Source: Paenibacillus tundrae
GTDB taxonomy: Bacteria > Bacillota > Bacilli > Paenibacillales > Paenibacillaceae
NCBI RefSeq assembly: GCF_036884255.1
Contig: NZ_CP145605.1
Span: forward strand, 5,388,501 to 5,452,500
Length of the DNA stretch: 64,000 nt
Direction of reading: 5' to 3'
The position numbers and the translations under genes were made by a program. Shown here in pieces: positions 19,368-26,657 of the stretch; positions within the stretch are counted from its first letter, which is position 1, and every line of letters starts with the position of its first letter. The notes under the pieces were generated by a model that worked only from the letters and a program-made list of their open reading frames with translations, made no database searches and had not been told where the DNA came from.

Positions 19368-20936
19368 CTACTTCTTCTTCGCGAGAAAAGCATCAACTTG
19401 TGTCTGTGCCTCTTCTTTGACCTTTTCCAGACCAGCACTACTTAAGTTTTTATTCAGTTCATCAAATGCTTTGTCTACATCCTTAACTGCACCGATGTAA
19501 ATCGGGTTGGCATACTGTGTGGATGCATTGGCCAAGTTTGCAATCTGTGTTTTCACGTTCTCAGTGTTGAAGTTAAATCCATTAAGTGCAAAGTCTGAGG
19601 TATTGTATTCGCCCTGTTTCTCCCAGAAGTCAATATAAGTCTTCGGCCAAGTGCTCATTGGCTTAAACAAAGCTTTATTTACGAACCAGAAGCCTGCGGA
19701 ATCAGGAGGATAGGTATTTGTTTCAGCTGTCACCCCTTCCGGCAAACCGACTTTTTCATCCTTGACCACATAGTTCTTACCTTCTATCCCGAAATAAGTT
19801 AAATAAACATATGATGGATCTTCCATAATAAGGTCAAATGCTTGCATTACACGTTCTGGATTTTTGGAATTTGCCGCAATTGATATCCCAGCCCCAATGT
19901 GATTGCCCATCGGAACTTTACCGTTTGGCATCAATGACGGGATAATGTAAGTTTCAATTCCTTTTGCTTCAGCAGCTTCAATAGTCGCTGCAATATCAAT
20001 ACTGTTGCCAAACGCTACCGCAGATTTTCCTTCAACAAAATTATCTTTGGAGCGAATTTTATTGGCATAAGGATTTTTGTTGACGTATCCTTTGTCATAC
20101 CAGTCCTTCATGATATTAGCCGCATATTTCTGGGCACTTAAGTAAGGCTCTTCAACCATGCTATAAATTTTTCCGGACGGATCTGTGAAATCAAAAGCCG
20201 CTCCCTGAGACAAAGGTCCACCGCCAAGTGAGCCGCCCGTAAAGCCCACTTTCTCACGCATCAGATGTTGATACGGTGTTGGCAGGTCAACCTGTGAGTC
20301 CAAGTTTAGGCCAACCATATCTGGATGATTTTTCTTCACAGCTTCCAGATAAGGACCAATCTCAGAGAGACTCCTTACATCGGTAAGGCCGGCTTCCGCC
20401 ATAATATCTTTACGAAGTACAGATACGAAGACATTACTATCAGGGGTTGTCTTCGGAATCATAAAGATTTTATCCTTAATCTTGGCTTCATCCCAAGCAG
20501 CAGGATCCATTGCTGCCGATTTTTTCGGCATATTTTTGGCTATATCCTCTGGTTTCAGCTCATAAAAGGCTCCTTTATTCGCTTGTTCAACATAATAATT
20601 CCAGTCTGCTGAGAAGATAAAGTCCAAATCTTCGCCCGTAGCCAACAACAATGGGTACTTAGATTGCACATCTCCCCAATTGATATAATTCAACTCAATC
20701 GTAGCATTGATGTCATTTTTAAGTTTCTTATTCAATGTCTCAAGTACCTCAGGCATACCTTTAGGCGCCTCACCAAGTAGATAGCCTTTTAGAACAACTT
20801 CACTTTGCCCTGTTGAATCTTCATTGCCAGTAGTGCTTGTATTGCCTTCATTACCTTTTGAACAGGCAGACAATAGCAATGTAAACGATAGCATCATAGC
20901 AAGAATGACCTTTATATTTCTCTTAGAATTCTTCAT
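19368..20936 (-). CDS. Sugar ABC transporter binding lipoprotein (DUF3502 type) of locus A
   Basis: A 522-residue extracellular binding protein anchored through a lipobox (LLLSACSKG, Cys at about 25) and a Gly/Asn/Thr-rich tether. The mature region shows the extended oligosaccharide-binding fold of LipO/YtcQ-type proteins, ending in the DUF3502-like domain (WVNKALFKP is replaced here by FWFVNKALFKPMSTWP; then GFNFNTENVKTQIANL). GGGGGAAG precedes the ATG. It is third in the lplB-lplC-lipoprotein order and is followed by a stem-loop and the hydrolase run, so it is the expected receptor for the sugar degraded by locus A. Its sequence is clearly different from the other two lipoproteins in the window. 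Confidence 0.92.
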   Translation of the reverse strand: MKNSKRNIKVILAMMLSFTLLLSACSKGNEGNTSTTGNEDSTGQSEVVLKGYLLGEAPKGMPEVLETLNKKLKNDINATIELNYINWGDVQSKYPLLLATGEDLDFIFSADWNYYVEQANKGAFYELKPEDIAKNMPKKSAAMDPAAWDEAKIKDKIFMIPKTTPDSNVFVSVLRKDIMAEAGLTDVRSLSEIGPYLEAVKKNHPDMVGLNLDSQVDLPTPYQHLMREKVGFTGGSLGGGPLSQGAAFDFTDPSGKIYSMVEEPYLSAQKYAANIMKDWYDKGYVNKNPYANKIRSKDNFVEGKSAVAFGNSIDIAATIEAAEAKGIETYIIPSLMPNGKVPMGNHIGAGISIAANSKNPERVMQAFDLIMEDPSYVYLTYFGIEGKNYVVKDEKVGLPEGVTAETNTYPPDSAGFWFVNKALFKPMSTWPKTYIDFWEKQGEYNTSDFALNGFNFNTENVKTQIANLANASTQYANPIYIGAVKDVDKAFDELNKNLSSAGLEKVKEEAQTQVDAFLAKKK

Positions 20937-21020
20937 TTTTCTTCCCCCTTATTTAATTTTTTTATATAAATCCCAATGAATTAAATAGGATTCATATCAA
21001 GTCTAGGATTCTGATAACAT

Positions 21021-21905
21021 TTAGCCTTTAACAGCACCAATGGTGATCCCTTTAACAAAATACTGTTGAAGAAATGGAAACAGGATCACAACCGGACCTG
21101 TAGCTATAACGGTCATAGCAAGCTTGAATGTTTCCTTCGGCATTTCAAGAGAGGATACATGCTGAGCTAGGGCAGCTGACATATTCATTGAAGACAACAT
21201 TTTATAAAGCATGTACTGTAGGGGTACATACTCCTGTTTGTCAGTGAACATCATAGGTGTCCACCAGTCGTTCCAGTAGGCTAAAATAGTGAACAGGCCA
21301 ATTGAAGCAAGTGCTGGTTTGCAGAGGGGCAGAACCATTTGCCAAAAAATTCGAAAGTCTCCTGCTCCATCAATTTTTGCCGATTCCACCAGCGGCTCAG
21401 GCACCGAACCTTTAATGAAGCTTCGGAGGATCAAAACGTACATCACGTTGAACATAGGAAGCAGTATCAAAACTGCAAGCGTGTTCTTCAGATGCAAGTA
21501 ACTAGTAACCCAGATGAAAAAGGGAGCTAAGCCACCACTGAATAATGTGGTGAAGAACAGGAAAAACGCCAGTTTGTTCCGATACTTCACCTCTTTGCGG
21601 TACATCACATAGGCTGCCATCGTGGAGATTAGCAGTGACAGAACGGTTCCAACCACTGCGACAATTATCGACACCCGATAAGCAGAGAGAAGTTCAGCAG
21701 GATTGCGAAAAATAAAGGCGTATGCATCCAATGAAAAGCCTCGAGGAATAAAGGAATAGCCCTTTGCTAAAACCTGTCCTTCATCTGAAATGGAACCTGA
21801 GATAAGAACGATAAATGGAAGCAAACACAAAATAGCGACAATTGCTACAACAGTGTAAGAAAAGGCTTGAAAAATCGGAGCTGAATTTAGTTTATTTTTA
21901 TTCAC
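21021..21905 (-). CDS. Carbohydrate ABC transporter permease, LplC/YtcP type (locus A)
   Basis: A 294-residue inner-membrane permease of the CUT1 family with six predicted hydrophobic segments. The cytoplasmic EAA loop that docks the ATPase reads ESAKIDGAGDFRIFWQMVLPLCKP (about residues 170-193). The start codon is GTG (MNKNKLNS), with AAAGGAGG upstream. The gene is 26 bp downstream of the partner permease, and the lipoprotein follows 84 bp later. No ATP-binding subunit is encoded nearby; CUT1 systems of this type generally borrow a shared MsmX/MsmK-like ATPase. Confidence 0.95.
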   Translation of the reverse strand: MNKNKLNSAPIFQAFSYTVVAIVAILCLLPFIVLISGSISDEGQVLAKGYSFIPRGFSLDAYAFIFRNPAELLSAYRVSIIVAVVGTVLSLLISTMAAYVMYRKEVKYRNKLAFFLFFTTLFSGGLAPFFIWVTSYLHLKNTLAVLILLPMFNVMYVLILRSFIKGSVPEPLVESAKIDGAGDFRIFWQMVLPLCKPALASIGLFTILAYWNDWWTPMMFTDKQEYVPLQYMLYKMLSSMNMSAALAQHVSSLEMPKETFKLAMTVIATGPVVILFPFLQQYFVKGITIGAVKG

Positions 21906-21931
21906 AATATTTCCTCCTTTCTAAGTTTTAG

Positions 21932-22897
21932 TTAGAACAGTGCGTTCTCTTTGTCATAACGACGTACGAGATAATTAGCAATCAGGATAATGATTAAAGT
22001 GAGTACGGACTGATAAAGACCCACTGATGAAGCCATACCAAAGTCTTGTGTGCCCATAAGAGAACGGAAAACTAATGTATCAATAATATCTGTAGCATTC
22101 ATAAGTGCCCCGTTGTTGCCGATTAGCTGGTAGAACATATCGAATTCACCGCGCATGACTCGTCCAAGTCCAAGTAATATCAGTACCACCGCTGTAGGTT
22201 TCAACAAAGGGAGCGTTATTTTCATAATTTTTTGGAAACGACTTGCCCCATCAATTGTTGCTGCTTCATAGATCTCCTGATCAATCCCGACAATCGCTGC
22301 CAAGTATAAAACACTTCCAAACCCAACCCACTTCCACACATAAAGTAAAGGAAGCAATAGGTACCAGTAGCTTTCAGTTGAATAGATATCCATAGCTTCC
22401 AGACCGAGATTTCTCAGGAATACGTTGGCTATACCAAACTCATAGTTGAAAAAGTTATAAACGAACGCTGACACGGTAACCCAGGATATAAAGTAAGGCA
22501 GAAACATTAATGTCTGAGCAGTTTTTTTGAAAAATTTGTTATACGTCTCTGATAGCAGTACCGCAACCAATATCGAGAATAGCGTATATAATCCTAAGAA
22601 CACTACGTTGTACAAGATCGTGTTTCTTGTGACGATCCATGCCTTACCTGACTGAAAGAAGTACTCGAAGTTCTCGAGCCCATTCCAGGGACTCATGAAA
22701 ATTCCATCCCTGTAGTTGAATTCTTTAAAAGCCATTACAATACCGGTCATCGGTATATAGGAAAAGATGATAAAAAAAACAGCAATCGGTACAAACATTA
22801 AATACAAAACCCAGTTTTTCTTTATCTCCTGTAGTGGTGACAGCCCTTTTATTTTTTTGGGTTTCGTCACTACAGATCGCTCTAACTTGACGTTCAT
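21932..22897 (-). CDS. Carbohydrate ABC transporter permease, LplB/YteP type (locus A)
   Basis: A 321-residue inner-membrane CUT1 permease with six transmembrane segments and the EAA loop YEAATIDGASRFQKIMKITLP. The start chosen is the ATG at 22897 (MNVKLERS) because AAGGAGG lies directly upstream; a longer frame beginning 20 codons earlier has no ribosome binding site. The signature 'F...MSPWNGLENFEYFF' periplasmic loop and the C-terminal NYLVRRYDKENALF are typical for LplB. It is the first gene of the transporter-hydrolase unit, and a cre box lies about 100 bp upstream. Confidence 0.95.
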   Translation of the reverse strand: MNVKLERSVVTKPKKIKGLSPLQEIKKNWVLYLMFVPIAVFFIIFSYIPMTGIVMAFKEFNYRDGIFMSPWNGLENFEYFFQSGKAWIVTRNTILYNVVFLGLYTLFSILVAVLLSETYNKFFKKTAQTLMFLPYFISWVTVSAFVYNFFNYEFGIANVFLRNLGLEAMDIYSTESYWYLLLPLLYVWKWVGFGSVLYLAAIVGIDQEIYEAATIDGASRFQKIMKITLPLLKPTAVVLILLGLGRVMRGEFDMFYQLIGNNGALMNATDIIDTLVFRSLMGTQDFGMASSVGLYQSVLTLIIILIANYLVRRYDKENALF

Positions 22898-22994
22898 ATG
22901 CAACCTCCTTCTGAATGCCTCTCTCCTTTCACATTGTAATGGAACGGTGATTCTCATCCTACGAGGGAAAGCTCTGATCTTCTTTAATATTCTT

Positions 22995-23008
22995 TGTTAA
23001 CGCTTACT
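22995..23008 (-). promoter_or_regulatory. cre box (CcpA operator) ahead of the lplB transporter operon
   Basis: TGTTAACGCTTACT matches the catabolite-responsive element consensus TGWNANCGNTNWCA at all but the last base. It overlaps the yesM stop codon and lies about 100 bp before the lplB start. In this position CcpA would repress the transporter and hydrolase genes when preferred sugars are present. Confidence 0.65.
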
Positions 23009-24782
23009 TTTTTGGTATACATATTTGTACAGAGGTTCCCTCGCCCAATTGGCTTTTGTATAACAATCCGTACTGAGATCCATAATTTAGCTTAATACGC
23101 TCCTGAATGTTCCATATGCCAAATCCCCCCGTACCTTTGCTAACAGAGCTGTTTAGAATATTTTCTAACACCTCTTCGTCTATACCGACACCATTATCAT
23201 TAACTTCCACAAGCAAATTTCCTTCCTCTGTTCTTGCGGAAACAAGTATTTCACCTTTTTCAGAATCGGTTTCCAAAATTCCATGCAAAATTGCATTCTC
23301 AATCAGAGGCTGAAGCATAATTTTGGGTACTTCACAATGTGACAGCTCTGGTGAAACGTTAATGGTCAATGTAATCGCATTATTAAATCGCATATTCTGA
23401 ATCGATACATAGGATTCCACATGCTTGAGTTCACTCTCCAAAGTGACACTTTCTCTACCATTAGATAAGCTCAACCTATAGAACAAGGCTAATCGATCCA
23501 CTACTTTGGAAATTTCCTCATTTCCGGAGCTGATCGCCATAGCATTGATCAGTTCCAGGGTATTGTATAGAAAATGAGGATTAATTTGTGCCTGTAGCGC
23601 TTTTAGCTCCTTATTTTTCACTTCACGCCCAAGCGTATAGGTCTCCTCAAGTAATCGTGATACATTATCCACCATCACATTAAAATTACTAATTAGCTCA
23701 CCAATTTCATCCTGATTGACCGGAAGTGGATTCATGCCAAAATCGCCATTCTTGACCTTACGCACATGTCTCGTAAGTTTGCGTAAACGTTTAGTTGCAG
23801 AACCCGCAACGACGAATGATAGAACCAATGTTAGAGGAATGATCAGCAAAAATATAAAGATTAACCGATCACGCATAGCATTGCTTGTTTTCAAAATATC
23901 CGTATAAGGTACAATCATCGCTACACGCATATCCGTTTGAGGTATCTCCTGAAGACCTAACAGAATCCGCTGTCCATTAAACTCCAGATTATCTTCCCAA
24001 ATATTCATACGTCTTCCTGTCAAAGCCTTTGACAATATCTCTTCAAAATCTGTATTTGTATATTCAAAAGTCTTAGAGGTACTGAGAATTTCACCCTGTT
24101 CGTTAAATAAAGCAACGGAAGTGGACGGAGTCGCCATAGCATGTTCCAATATAGCTATCATTGTGCTCTGTGAGATCTGAGCCCGTACAATACCGTCCAT
24201 TTTCGTGATATTATGAGGACTTGGAATAACGCGCAGTACTGATATGGCATTATTGTCTTTTTTTTCTTCCATGACCGAAGAAGGCAGCCAAGTCAGGACA
24301 GAATGGCTGTCTAAGAAGTTTCTGAACCAGAGACTGTGCTTCAAATTCTTCATACTCAAAAAATCCGTACTCTCAGTCACTGATGCGAGCCCCTGTTCCA
24401 TATAGACCTGCACGGATTCAATATCCGAATTGTAACTAAACTGTCCCACAATACGGCTTAGTCTGTTTGCATCCAATCCCCAGAGGTTAACATCCTCATA
24501 CCGTTTGGGATCTTCAGAGACAAGATTCTGAACCGTGTCACTGAATGCAATTGAATTCAATACTTCTTTGACCATTTCAGCACGATATTGCAGATGCGAC
24601 TTGGTCTCCTCCAGCATTTTTTGAGCTGAGTACTTTGCCTGCTTCTCTGTTTCATTGGTGCTCAGATACAGATGAAGCAAGAGCAGCAGAATCAAAGGCA
24701 GGATGATAACCATTAAATAGGAAGCAAACAGCTTGTAACGGATACTAAAGTCAGCGAACGTCCTCCAGTTAATCCGTTTCAT
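23004..24782 (-). CDS. YesM-type sensor histidine kinase (locus A)
   Basis: A 592-residue membrane histidine kinase. It has a transmembrane helix near residues 15-38, an extracellular Cache-like sensor (about 40-285), a second helix (about 290-315), a HAMP linker, and the His_kinase domain with QINPHFLYNT (His at about 403). An HATPase domain follows (NDNGVGID, GTGGFGIWNI). The start at 24782 is preferred because its ATG overlaps the regulator stop codon (ATGA), with GGGAGAGG upstream; a longer frame exists but would begin inside the regulator. The overlap implies translational coupling. With the adjacent YesN-type regulator it probably senses the substrate or a breakdown product and activates the lplBC operon. 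Confidence 0.94.
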   Translation of the reverse strand: MKRINWRTFADFSIRYKLFASYLMVIILPLILLLLLHLYLSTNETEKQAKYSAQKMLEETKSHLQYRAEMVKEVLNSIAFSDTVQNLVSEDPKRYEDVNLWGLDANRLSRIVGQFSYNSDIESVQVYMEQGLASVTESTDFLSMKNLKHSLWFRNFLDSHSVLTWLPSSVMEEKKDNNAISVLRVIPSPHNITKMDGIVRAQISQSTMIAILEHAMATPSTSVALFNEQGEILSTSKTFEYTNTDFEEILSKALTGRRMNIWEDNLEFNGQRILLGLQEIPQTDMRVAMIVPYTDILKTSNAMRDRLIFIFLLIIPLTLVLSFVVAGSATKRLRKLTRHVRKVKNGDFGMNPLPVNQDEIGELISNFNVMVDNVSRLLEETYTLGREVKNKELKALQAQINPHFLYNTLELINAMAISSGNEEISKVVDRLALFYRLSLSNGRESVTLESELKHVESYVSIQNMRFNNAITLTINVSPELSHCEVPKIMLQPLIENAILHGILETDSEKGEILVSARTEEGNLLVEVNDNGVGIDEEVLENILNSSVSKGTGGFGIWNIQERIKLNYGSQYGLLYKSQLGEGTSVQICIPKK

Positions 24783-26374
24783 TTGGCCATCCTCTCCCTG
24801 TACTCCGAGGGCGTGCAACCTGCATATTTCTTGAAGAAGGTTGTAAAGTAATTGGCATCAGAAAAACCAGTCATGTCAGCTACTTCATACAGTTTTAGCC
24901 CTTTCGCCAGTAGAAGTTCTTTGGCTTTCTCCACTCTCAGGGAAGAGATATACTCTTTAATTGTACTTCCCCTCTGTTTTTTGAATAAGGAACTGAGATA
25001 CGTCTCATTTAAACCTACATGATGGGCAATATCCGGAATTGAAAAACCTTTTTCATGAAAACGTTTGTGTATATATTGCAGTATTTCCCGCATCTTGGCG
25101 GAACTACCGTCCTGTTCAGACGATAACTGGAACAGATCCAGGAAGGAAAGAATGTACTCCTCCATACTTGAGAGATCGGGAACCTGGTCAATTTCCTTCC
25201 AGATGTATCGACGTTCTGTATCCTCATCCGTATCCGTGAACCCTAACTGTACAGCAACATCAAGAATGACCAGTAAAAATTGAAAATAGGAGTCCTTGAG
25301 CCGAATAATATCCAAATCACAGGCTAACCTTGCTTTCTTAGTCCAATTCATAATTAATTTGCGGGCAGCTTCAATATCTTCCTGTTGCAGAAAGTTACGT
25401 AAACGGCGAACCAAATCCCAATCCGTAGCCAATTCTTGGTTATCTCCAAGTTCACTGGCAAAAATTAATCGACTGCCATCGCTATAGTAATGAAGGCTAC
25501 ACGCATCCATCGCTGTTCTGTAGGAATCTGGAATCTTTACTCGTTCTTTTACTGACTCCCCAACTCCCATGCAAAAACGTATATTGTTGCCTATTATGTC
25601 GGTTACTTCTGCATAAAGTTTTTCCAGCACGCTACGTTGTTCCCTATAGGTGCTTCCGTAAGCTTCTGGTAGTATGAAAATCAAAAATTGTCTAGAGTCG
25701 AATCCACAAATGCAACGAAGTGAAGTAAGTGTGCTATTCATGCTCAGCCTACGTAGTAAATCTTCCTGTAACTGTCTTGAGTCTTCCATACACTGAAGCC
25801 GCCTCCAGTATATGGATGAGACAATCGCGGTGTACACTCCTTCCGAAGGCAAAAGAAAAGTCTCTCTGCTCTCAAGAGCTCTCTGTACATTGAGTGAGCT
25901 CGGAACCGCGATTAACTTACGAACCATCTCCTGTCTCAGATAAGGGAGTCCTTCATCATAGGCGTTTTGCATTTGGCGTTCCTCAAGCCTTTTTTTCTCA
26001 TCATGTTGTCTTGATTTAACGGCTTCCCCGACTGCCTCTCGAACTTTATCCAGATTAATTGGCTTCTCAATATAGTCAAGGGCATTCAGGCGAATTGCTG
26101 ACATTAAGTACTCTTTATCTGAGAATCCGCTCATGAACAACAGTTTGCATGATAAATCTTCTTCCCTGAGTAATTTAGCAAATTGTATGCCATCCATCTT
26201 CGGCATCCGGATATCACAGAGAACAATATCAGGGAGAAAACTACGGCATAAGTCTAGAGCAGCCAATCCATTACGTGCAGTCTCTACCTCATGAATACCT
26301 AATTTTCTCCATTCCACATGATTACACAGCATGTCCCTGGTTCTGTCTTCGTCATCTATGATCAGCAGCTTCAT
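24779..26374 (-). CDS. YesN-type response regulator with AraC DNA-binding domain (locus A)
   Basis: A 531-residue response regulator. The receiver domain (1-120) has the acidic pocket (IIDDED), the phospho-acceptor D54 (VLCDIRMP) and the conserved Lys in IEKPI. A long middle region (about 150-410) of unknown role links to a C-terminal AraC double helix-turn-helix (about 425-531: FSIPDIAHHVGLNETYLSSLF, then VADMTGFSDANYF). AGGAGG precedes the ATG. It overlaps the kinase gene by 4 bp. By position it should activate the adjacent transporter-hydrolase operon. Confidence 0.94.
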   Translation of the reverse strand: MKLLIIDDEDRTRDMLCNHVEWRKLGIHEVETARNGLAALDLCRSFLPDIVLCDIRMPKMDGIQFAKLLREEDLSCKLLFMSGFSDKEYLMSAIRLNALDYIEKPINLDKVREAVGEAVKSRQHDEKKRLEERQMQNAYDEGLPYLRQEMVRKLIAVPSSLNVQRALESRETFLLPSEGVYTAIVSSIYWRRLQCMEDSRQLQEDLLRRLSMNSTLTSLRCICGFDSRQFLIFILPEAYGSTYREQRSVLEKLYAEVTDIIGNNIRFCMGVGESVKERVKIPDSYRTAMDACSLHYYSDGSRLIFASELGDNQELATDWDLVRRLRNFLQQEDIEAARKLIMNWTKKARLACDLDIIRLKDSYFQFLLVILDVAVQLGFTDTDEDTERRYIWKEIDQVPDLSSMEEYILSFLDLFQLSSEQDGSSAKMREILQYIHKRFHEKGFSIPDIAHHVGLNETYLSSLFKKQRGSTIKEYISSLRVEKAKELLLAKGLKLYEVADMTGFSDANYFTTFFKKYAGCTPSEYRERMAK

Positions 26375-26419
26375 GATGTATTCCTCCTAAAAATCTCTAT
26401 TGCATTAAGTTCTGATAAC

Positions 26420-26450
26420 AAGAAAGCCGGTGGATTCCCCCCGGCTTAAA
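26420..26450 (-). terminator. GC-rich terminator just upstream of the yesN-type gene
   Basis: AAGCCGG (26424-26430) / CCGGCTT (26441-26447), 10-nt loop; on the minus strand followed by TCTTGTTAT. It lies between the clan GH-A hydrolase and the regulator gene, only about 50 bp before the regulator start, so it could also work as an attenuator in the regulator leader. Confidence 0.6.
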
Positions 26451-26526
26451 TCTCATTTATTAAAAGTAGCCAATCCCCGTCCTTTAAATGGTCTATTGTG
26501 CCATATTCACAAAGTGAGGATTACGA

Positions 26527-26552
26527 AATCACCATACTTGTGTATGGTGATT
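26527..26552. terminator. Second hairpin in the 283-bp gap before the yesN-type gene
   Basis: Perfect 11-bp inverted repeat AATCACCATAC (26527-26537) / GTATGGTGATT (26542-26552) with a TTGT loop. AT-rich sequence follows on both strands. It could be the transcript end of the hydrolase operon, or a dyad bound by a regulator; the sequence does not decide. Confidence 0.5.
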
Positions 26553-26619
26553 CATTTATTTTATTACTGTTGAGGGTGTACAATCTACAGGGTAAAACTT
26601 GGATATTCTTTGTTTATTT

Positions 26620-26633
26620 TGTTAGCGCTTACT
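26620..26633. promoter_or_regulatory. cre-like site in the gap between the GH-A hydrolase and yesN-type genes
   Basis: TGTTAGCGCTTACT differs from the cre box at 22995 by one base and matches the consensus except at the last position. It lies 25 bp past the hydrolase stop codon and about 246 bp upstream of the regulator start, before both hairpins, which is an unusual position. It may block transcript read-through or mark an upstream promoter for the regulator. Confidence 0.45.
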
Positions 26634-26657
26634 TACGCAATGCCCAAGTCTGCATAT

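Noticed and set aside
22898..22957. Longer LplB protein with 20 extra N-terminal residues
   Set aside because: The upstream start has no ribosome binding site while the internal ATG follows AAGGAGG at ideal distance.
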